Source of the DNA: Deltaproteobacteria bacterium
Lineage (GTDB): Bacteria > Desulfobacterota > Desulfarculia > Adiutricales > Adiutricaceae
NCBI GenBank assembly: GCA_031257535.1
Contig: JAIROO010000316.1
Span: forward strand, 1 to 36,791
Length of the DNA stretch: 36,791 bases
Direction of reading: 5' to 3'
In this document: piece after piece, positions 24,025-32,697 of the stretch
How the letters are laid out: each line of letters begins with the position of its first letter
How positions within the stretch are numbered: the first letter of the stretch is position 1
Notes under the pieces: generated by a model
Told to the model about the DNA's origin: nothing
Databases searched by the model: none
The model's input: the letters and a program-made list of their open reading frames with translations, nothing else
Position numbers and translations under genes: made by a program

Positions 24025-25223
24025 GTTAAGACTTGACCAGTTGGGGCCCCAGTTTGAAACGAGCCTTCCAAGTTAACGCAGGGCAACCCCTTTTCGTGGA
24101 AAAAGCGTCGCCACATCTCCCGGTCAATGGAGGCGAAAGAGCAGCCAATGTAGCCGTAGAGGATGACTCCACGGGCTTTGAGCCGGGTCACCTCGGCGTC
24201 TAAAACGTGCCGGGCGTAAACTCCAGCTCCGGCGATGGAGTTGTCGTAAACCCAGCGGGCGATGGCCTCTAAAGGCGGAATGTCTTCGCGGTAGTCCTTA
24301 AAAGGGGCGCTCCGAAGGCCTAATAAAGCCCCGCCCGCCAGATCAATGGCCTCGTAAACGCCAAACTCCTGGCCAGTGCCCCCCGCCCAGACCAAAGGAA
24401 TGGCTTTTTGGATCTCTTTTTCGTCAATAGGGGTGTTTTCGAGTTCGACGATTAGCTCGTCTATGGCCGCCTCGTAATCGTCTGGTCGGCCAAAGTAATT
24501 GTTTAAGCCCACGTTTAAGGTCAAGATAATGGCTAAGGACTTCATGTAAAAAGGATGGAGGATCCTTAGATCCAAGACCTTTTTAACTTTTCTTAAGAGG
24601 CGATTTTTGCGGGCGATCTCAAAGCTAAGCTTGGTCTCGTCGACGTCGCGACTTCCGGTCAGCCACTCGGCCACGTCCCTTAACTGCTCGACGGTAAAAT
24701 CGACTAGCTGCTCCAAACGCTCCCCTTCCACCGAGGGCCCGCGGTAAATTACCTCGTTAACGAATACGTCGTAGCCCCGAAGGCGCATGAGTTCCCAAGA
24801 CAGGTTAAAGGGCTCGCAGCTAGAGGAGCTGCCTAAGATCCGGTTGATGGTCCCGGTATTGAGCCTTTTGTGCCATTGAGCCACCGTGCATTTGAGCATG
24901 GAGCAGGTTTCCACGGGAAATTGATAGACATCCTCGGCTAAAAGCATGTCCTCTTTGGAGCTATAACGACCCATCTCGCTATAGGCCACTGGGGTCACCC
25001 CTAAGGCGTAGAGAAGAGGTGGTTGGTAGTTGCCGCCCTGGCACCAGACGGCTGGGCGCCCGGCTTTAAAAGCTCTTTCCGACCCAGGCACGTAATCTTC
25101 CGAGAGATCCAAAAGTTTTTTAATGGCCGGGGAGTAATCGTGAACCTGTTTGGAGTAGGTCACGTATTCCGATTGGCTGTTAATATCCAAGGCCTCAAGG
25201 TCCACTTTTAATGGTAAAGCCAA
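23988..25223 (-). CDS. Double-cubane-cluster-type protein C (2-hydroxyacyl-CoA dehydratase D-component family)
   Basis: A 411-residue HGD-D/BcrC/HgdB-family protein. Cysteines are C61 (AVWCQGG), C107 and C112 (VETCSMLKC), C136 (SSSSCEPFN), C361 (GYIGCSFAS) and C382 (LPCVNLEGS): exactly six. The double-cubane protein of Carboxydothermus uses six cysteines for an [Fe8S9] cluster, whereas true dehydratase subunits hold one [4Fe-4S]. It would receive electrons from an activator ATPase. The start is TTG with AGAGG nine bases upstream, at the same place as in its paralogs. Substrate is unknown; a dehydratase or reductase of a CoA ester is the alternative. Confidence 0.83.
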   Translation of the reverse strand: MALPLKVDLEALDINSQSEYVTYSKQVHDYSPAIKKLLDLSEDYVPGSERAFKAGRPAVWCQGGNYQPPLLYALGVTPVAYSEMGRYSSKEDMLLAEDVYQFPVETCSMLKCTVAQWHKRLNTGTINRILGSSSSCEPFNLSWELMRLRGYDVFVNEVIYRGPSVEGERLEQLVDFTVEQLRDVAEWLTGSRDVDETKLSFEIARKNRLLRKVKKVLDLRILHPFYMKSLAIILTLNVGLNNYFGRPDDYEAAIDELIVELENTPIDEKEIQKAIPLVWAGGTGQEFGVYEAIDLAGGALLGLRSAPFKDYREDIPPLEAIARWVYDNSIAGAGVYARHVLDAEVTRLKARGVILYGYIGCSFASIDREMWRRFFHEKGLPCVNLEGSFQTGAPTGQVLTRIKAFVEMLAA

Positions 25224-25316
25224 CTTAAATTACCTCTTACAAGTCTAAAAGCGCGATAAAGTATCGTTCAATGGGTTTTTAACCGAAAATCTTAACGTTA
25301 AAATCAGCCGCTTGGT

Positions 25317-26567
25317 TTAATGGGTGGAGGTCAGCATCTCCACAAAGGCCTTGACCCTGGTCAACAGCTGGCCATGGGGAGCCCCCACCTGAAAAGAGCC
25401 TTCCAGGTTTAAGCAGGGCAAGCCTTTTTCGTGGAAATAGCGCCTAAACATCTCCCGGTCGACCGAGGAGTAGGAGCAGCCAATGTAGCCATATAAGATC
25501 ATGCCCCGGGCCCCTAGGCGGTTGTACTCGGACTCCAAGACCTCGCGGGTGTAGACCCCCGCCCCGGCCCTAGCGTTCCCGTAGACGTAACGGGCCATGG
25601 CCTCCAAAGGCGGCAGGTCCTCGTTCACCAGCCGAAATGGCGCGTCCCGAAAACCCAGTAAGGAGCCGCCGGCCTGGTCGATGGCCTCGTAAACGCCAAA
25701 TTCCTGGCCCGTGCCGCCGCCCCAAATAATGGGGATGACTCGCTTTAAGTCGTCGGGGTTGACTGGCTCGTTTTCCAGCTCCTCGATTAAAAGGTCGATC
25801 CCTTCTTCGTACTCTTTTGGCCGGCCAAAATAGTTGGACAGACCTACGTTTAAGAACATGATCGTGGCTAAGGATTTGACGTAAAAGGGATGGGTTACCC
25901 TTAGCTCTAAAAGCTTTTTGAGTTTTTTCATGAGGCGATTTTTCCGGCGAAACTCCTCGCGCAGAGCCTCTTCGTCGACTTTTCGCTCCCCGGTCACCCA
26001 CTCGGCGATGTCCAAAAGCTGCTCGATCATGAATTTAACCAGTTTTTCCAGCCGCTCGCCGGTCACCGTCGGCCCGCGATAAGTCGTCTCGTAAGCGAAA
26101 ACCTCGTAACCTTGCTTCCGCATGATTTCCCAGGCCAGGTTAAAAGGCTCGCAACCCGTGGAATTGGTTAAGATCCGCTTTATGGTAAAGGCCCCAATCC
26201 TTTTGTGTAACTGTCCCACCACGCATTTGACCATGGAGCAAGTTTCGACTGGGAACTGGTAGTGATCCTCGGAAACCTGCATGTCTTCCCGGTCGCTATA
26301 GCGGCCCATCTCGGTGTAGCCAATGGGGGTGTAACCAAGGGCGTAGACAAACAAAGGCTCCCAATTGTAGGTGTTGCAAAAAAGAGCCGGTTTCCCCTCT
26401 TCGACGTAGGCCCTTTCGATTTTGGGCACGTAATAGTCGAGGAGATCTAATAGTTTAAGGCAAGCCGGCGAATAACTATGGGTCGTTTTGGAGTACAGAA
26501 TATAATCGTGCTGCGTGACGATACTATCTGGATTGTCGACCAACTCTTCGGCCAGGTTAAGGCTCAT
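25317..26567 (-). CDS. Double-cubane-cluster-type protein B (HGD-D family)
   Basis: About 416 residues from the second ATG at 26567, which has GGAG nine bases upstream; an ATG at 26582 has none. It is the most divergent of the three paralogs but keeps the same six cysteines (C64, C110, C115, C139, C364, C385 from this start) in ALFCNTYN, VETCSMVKC, STGCEPFN, GYIGCSYSS and LPCLNLEGS. One extra cysteine lies near residue 36. GTGQEFGVYEAIDQAGG is shared by all three. It lies between the stand-alone activator gene and DCCP-C. It may form a homodimer like known double-cubane proteins, or pair with A or C. Confidence 0.82.
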   Translation of the reverse strand: MSLNLAEELVDNPDSIVTQHDYILYSKTTHSYSPACLKLLDLLDYYVPKIERAYVEEGKPALFCNTYNWEPLFVYALGYTPIGYTEMGRYSDREDMQVSEDHYQFPVETCSMVKCVVGQLHKRIGAFTIKRILTNSTGCEPFNLAWEIMRKQGYEVFAYETTYRGPTVTGERLEKLVKFMIEQLLDIAEWVTGERKVDEEALREEFRRKNRLMKKLKKLLELRVTHPFYVKSLATIMFLNVGLSNYFGRPKEYEEGIDLLIEELENEPVNPDDLKRVIPIIWGGGTGQEFGVYEAIDQAGGSLLGFRDAPFRLVNEDLPPLEAMARYVYGNARAGAGVYTREVLESEYNRLGARGMILYGYIGCSYSSVDREMFRRYFHEKGLPCLNLEGSFQVGAPHGQLLTRVKAFVEMLTSTH

Positions 26568-26582
26568 AATCGCGTTCTCCAT

Positions 26583-26700
26583 TTTTGGTCGCCGTAAGGT
26601 TTGTTAAAAAAAGGCCATTTTTGGTCGTCGTAAGGTTTTTGGTTAAAAAAGTCCACTTTTGGTCGTCATAAGGTTTTTGGTTAAAAAAGGCCACTTTGGG
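26583..26700. repeat. Tandem repeat of about 37 bp upstream of DCCP-B
   Basis: Three units share TTTTGGTCGTCGTAAGG and TTTTTGGTTAAAAAAGGCCA, with GGTC starts at 26587, 26623 and 26661. They fill the 139-base gap between the activator stop and the DCCP-B start. Confidence 0.8.
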
Positions 26701-26706
26701 GCGCCT

Positions 26707-27579
26707 TTAGATGTTAATGGCCATGTCTAATTTCGAGGAGGTCAAGGTCTGCTGAGCTAAGATGGCCCCCCCTAAAGCCCCGGTGTAGATGGCGTCGAAT
26801 TTAACGTCAATAAACTTTTGGCCTAAGACCTGTTCCACCGCTTTTTTCATGCCCACGTTATGAGCCACGCCCCCGCTAAACATGATTTCCGGGACTAAAC
26901 CAATGCGGTTAAAGAGGTTTTTGACGCGTCGGGCGTTGGCTAAGTGGATGCCGGCGGCGATATTGGCCGGGGACTCGCTTTTGGCCGACAAGGAAATGAC
27001 CTCGGACTCGGCGAAAACCACGCATTGGCTACTAATGTCCGCGGGCTCGGTGGCTTGTAAGGAGACCAGGCCCAAGTCCTCGGTGGTTAAACCTAAGAGT
27101 TCGGCCACTTTTTCCAAAAAGCGACCCGTGCCGGCCGCGCACTTGTCGTTCATGATGAAGTCGATGACGTGGCCATTTTTCGGATCCACCCGGATGGCTT
27201 TGGCGTCTTGGCCACCAATGTCGACGATGGACTGGATGTCGGAGTTTAAGTAGTAGGCCCCCATGGCGTGGCAGGTGATCTCGGTGATGATTTTTTTTCG
27301 GGTGTCTTTCAGATCGAAGGCCACCCGGCCGTACCCCGTGCCAATGGCGAAGTCGATTTGATCCAAAAAGACCCCGGAATCGGCGGCCAAAAGAGCCAAG
27401 AGTTTTTCCACGGTTTGCTGAGTAAAAACCGCGGTCGGGGTAATGACCGAGTACAGGCGGCCGTCTTTGATTAAGACGGCTTTGCCGGTCCGGGAGCCGA
27501 TGTCAAAGCCAACTACCACGTCGTCGGTGAGCTCGTTGATTCGCCTAGGGTCTAAAACCTCCTTGGCTAAAACGCTCAT
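26707..27579 (-). CDS. Activator ATPase (BadF/BadG/BcrA/HgdC type), probable reductase of the double-cubane proteins
   Basis: A 290-residue ASKHA-fold ATPase. Phosphate-1 motif VGFDIGSRTGKAVLI is at 23-37 and phosphate-2 DIGGQDAK at 120-127; FSGGVAHNVGM near 234 is the adenosine motif. The [4Fe-4S] ligand cysteines are C147 (NDKCAAGTGRF) and C186 (SSQCVVFAESE), one per subunit pair in the homodimer. Such activators couple ATP hydrolysis to one-electron transfer at very low potential. GGAG precedes the ATG. It lies between the genes for DCCP-A and DCCP-B, and is therefore their likely electron donor. Confidence 0.9.
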   Translation of the reverse strand: MSVLAKEVLDPRRINELTDDVVVGFDIGSRTGKAVLIKDGRLYSVITPTAVFTQQTVEKLLALLAADSGVFLDQIDFAIGTGYGRVAFDLKDTRKKIITEITCHAMGAYYLNSDIQSIVDIGGQDAKAIRVDPKNGHVIDFIMNDKCAAGTGRFLEKVAELLGLTTEDLGLVSLQATEPADISSQCVVFAESEVISLSAKSESPANIAAGIHLANARRVKNLFNRIGLVPEIMFSGGVAHNVGMKKAVEQVLGQKFIDVKFDAIYTGALGGAILAQQTLTSSKLDMAINI

Positions 27580-27669
27580 AAGAATATCTCCAAGAATAAT
27601 TAATAAATAAAATTAAACGTTAAACAATTGTTTTTGTTAAAAAAATTTTAGTTTTTGATAAAAGGCTCT

Positions 27670-28905
27670 TTAGGCGGCTAACATCTCCACAAAAGCCTTG
27701 ACTCGGGTTAAAACCTGGCCCGTGGGCGAGCCAGTTTGAAACGAGCCTTCCAAATTTATGCAGGGGAGACCCTTTTCGTGGAAAAAGCGCCGCCACATCT
27801 CCCGGTCGACCGAGGCGAAGGAGCAGCCAATGTAGCCGTAGAGGATGACCCCTTTGGCTTTGAGCTTTTCGACCTCAAAGTTCAGAACTTCTCGGGCGTA
27901 AACCCCAGCCCCGGCGTTGGAGTTGTCGTAAACCCAGCGGGCGATGGCTTCTAAGGGCGGTAGATCCTCGCGGTAAAATCGGAAAGGCACGCTCCGAAGG
28001 CCGAGTAAGGCTCCGCCGGCCAGATCAATGGCCTCGTAAACCCCAAACTCTTGACCCGTGCCGCCAGCCCAGACCAAAGGAATGACGGTCTTTAAGTCCT
28101 TTTCGTTAACCGGGGCTTTTTCCAGTTCGGCGATCAATTCGTCAATGGCCGCCTCATACTTGGTTGGTTGGCCAAAGTAATTGTTTAAGCCAACGTTTAA
28201 GGTTAAGATAATGGCCAAAGACTTCATGTAAAAAGGATGAGTAAGCCGAAGGTCCAAGATTTTCCGCAGTTTCCCCAACAAGCGGTTTTTGCGGGCGATT
28301 TCTATTTTTAGCTTTTCCGGATCGACTTCTCGCCGCCCTGTCAGCCACTCGGCCACGTCCAGCATCTGCTCCATGGTGAATTTGACCAGCTGGTCTAAAC
28401 GCTCCCCCGTCACCGTCGGGCCCCGATAGATGACTTCATTGGTAAAGACGTCGTAGCCATGCTTTCGCATGACTTCCCAAGATAAGTTAAAGGGCTCGCA
28501 ACTGGAGCAATTGCCCAAGATGCGGTTGATGGTCCCCGAGTTTAGCCTTTTGTGCCACTGGGCGACCGTGCACTTGACCATGGAGCAGGTTTCCACTGGA
28601 AATTGGTAAACGTCCTCGGCGATCAGCATGTCCTCTTTGGCGCTATAGCGACCCATCTCGCCATAGGAGACCGGGGTGACTCCCAAGGAGTACAGTAAAA
28701 CCGGTTGATAGTTGTTGGCGTTGCACCAGACCGCGGGTCGGCCTTCTTTAAAAGCTTTCTCCGCCCCGGGCACGTAATTGTTGGCTAAATCCAAAAGCTG
28801 GTTGATAGCCGGGGAATAAGAGTGGACTTTTTTGGAGTAGTCTATGTACTCCTTTTGGGTATTGATATCCTCCGGCTCAATAGGTTGGGCTAAAGCTAAG
28901 GTCAC
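27670..28905 (-). CDS. Double-cubane-cluster-type protein A (HGD-D family)
   Basis: A 411-residue close paralog of protein C. The six shared cysteines are C61, C107, C112, C136, C361 and C382; a seventh, C133 (GNCSSCEP), is Ser in B and C. Motifs FPVETCSMVKC, GTGQEFGVYEAIDLAGG and ILYGYIGCSFAS place it in the HGD-D family. The start is GTG with GAGG eight bases upstream. It is preceded at 30 bases by the fused activator and followed by the stand-alone activator. If the double-cubane assignment is right it carries out ATP-dependent two-electron reductions of small molecules, or passes electrons to the NifKD-like pair; the latter is an inference. Confidence 0.83.
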   Translation of the reverse strand: MTLALAQPIEPEDINTQKEYIDYSKKVHSYSPAINQLLDLANNYVPGAEKAFKEGRPAVWCNANNYQPVLLYSLGVTPVSYGEMGRYSAKEDMLIAEDVYQFPVETCSMVKCTVAQWHKRLNSGTINRILGNCSSCEPFNLSWEVMRKHGYDVFTNEVIYRGPTVTGERLDQLVKFTMEQMLDVAEWLTGRREVDPEKLKIEIARKNRLLGKLRKILDLRLTHPFYMKSLAIILTLNVGLNNYFGQPTKYEAAIDELIAELEKAPVNEKDLKTVIPLVWAGGTGQEFGVYEAIDLAGGALLGLRSVPFRFYREDLPPLEAIARWVYDNSNAGAGVYAREVLNFEVEKLKAKGVILYGYIGCSFASVDREMWRRFFHEKGLPCINLEGSFQTGSPTGQVLTRVKAFVEMLAA

Positions 28906-28935
28906 TGGTTGCCTCTTTTTTGGGACCGCGATTTG

Positions 28936-30963
28936 TTAAGCGGTCTTCCGGGATCTGTCGCGCTCGTTTAAGACCTCAATAAAGGCTTCTAAACGAGTTT
29001 TGAGCTGACCTTGATCGCTTCTGGAGTAATCTAAGGCCACTTCCAGGACGGGAATGTCTAAGGCCTGGAAATGTTGGAAAAACTCGTGCTTGACTTGACC
29101 GTAGCAGGGGCAGAATTTTAAGTAGACGTACAAGATGCCGTCCACCCGAAAATCTTGGGCCAACTGACCAGATATCTTGATTCTTTCTTCCAAGGGCTTC
29201 ATCCGGGTGCAGGGGGACTGGTCCAGATAGCCATGGGCTAAGGCGGTATAAGGGTCAATGGTCTCGTCCAACTGAAAGCTAACGTTCCGGGCCCCGGTGC
29301 AGTGATCCTCGATGACCACCCTGGCCCCTAAGTTGTCTTCCACGATCTCGAGTAATCGTCGGTCGCCGTCGGCCACGATGCCGCCAGCCATCATGAGGCG
29401 TAAAGGCGGCTTTTGGTCAAAAGAGGCTACGTTGGATAGGCGATGGTAAAGATCGTCGTAGAGCGGCAGAAGACGTTCCGGCGGCAAATAGAAAAAGGCT
29501 TGGACCGCGTCCAGAAAATCGTGGCCCTTTAAAGGCGGATAGTCTTTACGCCTTAAGTCAGAGATTTTCTTTAAGGATTTGCGGACGAGGTTATAAAGCT
29601 TTATTTTGTCGGCCACTTCTTCCTCGCTGATGGGGCGGCCGGTTAGCTTTTCCAGATCTTCTTTAAAGTTGACGATCTCGGTCCGGTAGTAGTTCCGCGA
29701 GGACTCCTTGTGCCGGATGCGGGGCAGGTTATAGATTTCCGAAGGGCCAAAAAAGTCGCCAATGGCCTCGCCCACCTTTTTAATGCAGTCGCAGGTGTAA
29801 AAGGTGTAGATCTTCTCTAAGGATTTGTTTAAGGGGACGCCTTCCTTAAAAGCCCCGAGGATACTTTTGGTGAAATCGCAGAAAACCGACTGGGTGATCT
29901 GCTCGCCGCTGGCCACTATTTCGGTGGAGCCCATTTTAAACAAACGAACGTAATTGACCCCGGCCGCGCTCATGAGCTCTAAGGGGGTGTAAGAGCAGAT
30001 GTAGCCCACGCTATGGCGGCCAGTCGCGCCTAAGACGATACTGTCTTGGTGGCGGTTGACCTCGGTGGTTATCTCGCTTAAGTTAACGTTGCCTTGGTCG
30101 GCGCTCCGCGCGACTTTGACCACGCTGTCGGCCTGGAATTGACGGGCGTGGATGGCCGCCCCCAAAGCTCCGGCGTAGACCGCGTCCAGTTTGAATTTGG
30201 AGACCGGGTAACCAACTAAGTCCTCAATGGCTTTGGCCATGCCCACGTTATTGGCCACTCCCCCGGAAAAAGCTAAGTTGGGCTCGATCCCGACCCTTGA
30301 CAGAAGGTTTTTAACCCTTCTGGCCGTGGCTAGGTGGATGCCAGCGGCGATGTCGGGCGGGGTGGCTCCTTTGGCCCTTAAGGAGACGACTTCGGACTCG
30401 GCGAAGACCACGCACTGGCTGCTGATCTCGGCGGGGACTTGGGTTTGTAAGGCGATGGGCCCGAGTTCGTTTAAGTCAAGATCTAGAAGCTGAGCCACTT
30501 TTTCCAAAAATCGCCCGGTCCCGGCCGCGCACTTGTCGTTCATGACAAAGCTAACCACCCGGCCCGATTCGGGATCGACTTTGATGCTTTTTGAGTCTTG
30601 ACCGCCAATGTCGATGATGGTCCGGACCTCGGGATCCAGATAATGAACGCCTAAGGCGTGGCAAGATATCTCCGTGACAATTTGGTGGCCCACGTCTGGA
30701 AAAGACATGGCTACCCGGCCGTAACCCGTGCCGACGATATATCTTAGGTCTTCGTATTTAAGGCCGCTTACGGCTAAGAGCTCGGCTAAAAGAGAGTCAG
30801 CCGTTTTTTGCATGTTTATGTCCGTGGGCGCCTGGAGAGTATAAATCTCGCCGTCTTTTAAAATAACGGCTTTAGCCTGACGGGAACCCACGTCTACCCC
30901 AGCCACGGCCGGGCCCGTTAAGCGTTCGGCGAGTTTTGGGTCAATGACCTCGCTAATTTTCAT
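28936..30963 (-). CDS. Fused activator ATPase and 2-hydroxyacyl-CoA-dehydratase-like (HGD-D) protein
   Basis: A 675-residue fusion. The ATG at 30963 follows GGAG; a TTG-initiated frame to 30990 has no support. Residues 1 to about 285 form an activator with VGSRQAKAV, DIGGQDSK, NDKCAAGTGRF, SSQCVVFAESE and FSGGVANNVG, including both cluster cysteines. After a short linker, the C-terminal half resembles the D-component fold: HSVGYICSYTPLELM, FCDFTKS, YTCDCIKK, EDHCTGARN, SPCTRMK and YLKFCPCYG, eight cysteines in all. Similar activase-dehydratase fusions are known in anaerobes, mostly uncharacterised. It may be a self-contained electron carrier feeding the DCCPs, since donor and acceptor are on one chain. 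Confidence 0.87.
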   Translation of the reverse strand: MKISEVIDPKLAERLTGPAVAGVDVGSRQAKAVILKDGEIYTLQAPTDINMQKTADSLLAELLAVSGLKYEDLRYIVGTGYGRVAMSFPDVGHQIVTEISCHALGVHYLDPEVRTIIDIGGQDSKSIKVDPESGRVVSFVMNDKCAAGTGRFLEKVAQLLDLDLNELGPIALQTQVPAEISSQCVVFAESEVVSLRAKGATPPDIAAGIHLATARRVKNLLSRVGIEPNLAFSGGVANNVGMAKAIEDLVGYPVSKFKLDAVYAGALGAAIHARQFQADSVVKVARSADQGNVNLSEITTEVNRHQDSIVLGATGRHSVGYICSYTPLELMSAAGVNYVRLFKMGSTEIVASGEQITQSVFCDFTKSILGAFKEGVPLNKSLEKIYTFYTCDCIKKVGEAIGDFFGPSEIYNLPRIRHKESSRNYYRTEIVNFKEDLEKLTGRPISEEEVADKIKLYNLVRKSLKKISDLRRKDYPPLKGHDFLDAVQAFFYLPPERLLPLYDDLYHRLSNVASFDQKPPLRLMMAGGIVADGDRRLLEIVEDNLGARVVIEDHCTGARNVSFQLDETIDPYTALAHGYLDQSPCTRMKPLEERIKISGQLAQDFRVDGILYVYLKFCPCYGQVKHEFFQHFQALDIPVLEVALDYSRSDQGQLKTRLEAFIEVLNERDRSRKTA

Positions 30964-30998
30964 AAAAAAAGTCTCCACAAATATAACCAAAATGGTAA

Positions 30999-31784
30999 CT
31001 AAGCTGATCTTTTCCAGACAGTCAATCGTTTTTCAAGGCGTATTAACCCAAAATTAATTAGCATGCCAATGCTAATTAAGGTTATGATGGCCGCGTACAT
31101 CTTGTCGATTTCGTCTTTGTTTTGGGTGTCGAAAATTAAGTAACCTAACCCGCTAGAGGCCCCTAGCATTTCCGCGGCCACCAAAGCCACCATGGATCGG
31201 GTGGCGCTAATCCGTAAACCAGTCAAGATATAGGGGATGGTCGAGGGTAAAATGACCCGAAAAAAGAGGGCCACCGTGGAAATGCTCATGGATTTAGCGG
31301 CTTTGACGTAAATGGCGTCCACCGCCCGCACCCCATCGATGACGCTAATTAATAAAGGCCACGAGGCGGTCCAAAAAATAATGATGAATTTAGCCGTTTC
31401 CCCAATGCCAAAAATCAAAAGGACCACCGGATAAAGGGCTAAAGAGGAAGTATTTCGAAAAAGCTGGACAATGGGGTTAAAAAATTGGTGAATTTTCTTC
31501 GACCAGACCATCATAAAGCCTAAAGGGATGGCCACGACCACGGCCGCGGAAAAACCGCTGACCGATCTTTTTAAGCTAATGGCGATATGGACGCGCAATT
31601 CGCCATTAATAATGATCTGCCAGAGTTTAGTTAAGACCACGGACAAAGGCGGAAGGGTCCTTGGGTTAATAATCTCAAGCGAGGGAAAGACCTGCCAGAT
31701 AAACAGAAAAATAGCGATGGCTATGGTTTTCCGAAAGATGAACTGGCCGGAGAGGAGCTTTTTCTGGGCTGGGATGACTGTCAT
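30999..31784 (-). CDS. ABC transporter permease, SsuC type (second of pair)
   Basis: About 261 residues from the ATG at 31784, 13 bases past the stop of the preceding permease; a TTG at 31808 would overlap it by 11 bases. Six hydrophobic segments and the EAA loop AAKSMSISTVALFFRVILPSTIP identify the nitrate/sulfonate/taurine permease family. It would form the membrane channel with the permease encoded just upstream. Membership in the enzyme operon is supported by the 35-base gap to the fused activator. Substrate class (sulfonate-like, aromatic or pyrimidine-like) cannot be resolved from sequence alone. Confidence 0.88.
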   Translation of the reverse strand: MTVIPAQKKLLSGQFIFRKTIAIAIFLFIWQVFPSLEIINPRTLPPLSVVLTKLWQIIINGELRVHIAISLKRSVSGFSAAVVVAIPLGFMMVWSKKIHQFFNPIVQLFRNTSSLALYPVVLLIFGIGETAKFIIIFWTASWPLLISVIDGVRAVDAIYVKAAKSMSISTVALFFRVILPSTIPYILTGLRISATRSMVALVAAEMLGASSGLGYLIFDTQNKDEIDKMYAAIITLISIGMLINFGLIRLEKRLTVWKRSA

Positions 31785-31797
31785 TTTTTGGCGCCTA

Positions 31798-32664
31798 TTA
31801 AGTCCCAAAATAAATGGATTTTTCGTGCCAGGAGGTTAACCGTTTTTCCAAGCGAAACAGGGCTTCGTTAACCGCGAGCCCCATAATGGCCAAAAAAACC
31901 ACCCCGCCGTACATCTCTGGGATAGCGTAGCGGGCTTCGTAGTAAAAAATCATATAGCCCAGTCCAGCGTTAGAGCCGATCATCTCGGCGGCGATTAAAA
32001 TCAAAATAGAGTTGGCCGCCCCTAACCGAACGCCGGTGATAATTGAGGGCGTGGCGGCGGGCAAAATTACTTTCCACAATAAGGACCAGTCGCGCATGCC
32101 CATGGAGCGGGCGGATTTAATCAAGACTGGGTCGACGTTTTTGACCCCTGAGATGGTGTTTAACAAAACTACCCAGACCGTGCCCCACATGATGATGGAG
32201 ATCTTGGCTTTTTCGCCAATGCCAAACAAAAGGATAAAAATCGGATACAGGGTTAAAACCGAGGAGTTCCGGCAAGCCTCGACCAAGGGATTAACGTACT
32301 CCTCAAAGGTCTTAAACCAACCCATGAAAACGCCTAAAGGGATGGCTAAACATAAACCGCCAAAGAATCCAGTGACGATGCGGACGACGCTCACGTTAAA
32401 ATGTTTAAAGAATTCGCCGGTTTTAAATAAATTTAGGGTGTTGCCGAGCACTTCGGAAAAAGGGGGCAATAAAAATGGATCGATCCAGCCAAAGCGCGGA
32501 AAGGCTTCCCACAAGGCGATAATGATAAAAATAATCGCGAAGCTTAAGAAAAAGCCGCCCACCCCGCGACCAGTTTTTTTTAACAATTTTAGAGCCACGT
32601 CGCTTTTGAGCGCGTTTGGGGTTAGGCTCCCCTCAATGACGTTGGCCTTAACGTCGGTCGCCAT
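31798..32664 (-). CDS. ABC transporter permease, SsuC type (first of pair)
   Basis: A 288-residue permease with an N-terminal cytosolic tail of about 35 residues, six hydrophobic segments and the EAA loop SARSMGMRDWSLLWKVILPAATP. It is clearly paralogous to the downstream permease. GAGG precedes the ATG, and the gene starts 33 bases after the ATPase stop. With the ATPase and the binding proteins encoded downstream it forms a complete importer. Confidence 0.9.
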   Translation of the reverse strand: MATDVKANVIEGSLTPNALKSDVALKLLKKTGRGVGGFFLSFAIIFIIIALWEAFPRFGWIDPFLLPPFSEVLGNTLNLFKTGEFFKHFNVSVVRIVTGFFGGLCLAIPLGVFMGWFKTFEEYVNPLVEACRNSSVLTLYPIFILLFGIGEKAKISIIMWGTVWVVLLNTISGVKNVDPVLIKSARSMGMRDWSLLWKVILPAATPSIITGVRLGAANSILILIAAEMIGSNAGLGYMIFYYEARYAIPEMYGGVVFLAIMGLAVNEALFRLEKRLTSWHEKSIYFGT

Positions 32665-32697
32665 GGTTTAGCCTCTTCGCCCTTACGGTAACCATTT

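Noticed and set aside
23988-28905. A classical 2-hydroxyacyl-CoA dehydratase or benzoyl-CoA reductase
   Set aside because: The subunits have six shared cysteines instead of three, and no CoA-transferase, CoA-ligase or beta-oxidation gene is nearby. It remains an alternative but is less likely.
32012-32671. A 219-residue frame on the plus strand
   Set aside because: It is antisense to a permease with clear EAA-loop conservation; its Lys/Pro/Thr-rich composition is that of a shadow frame.
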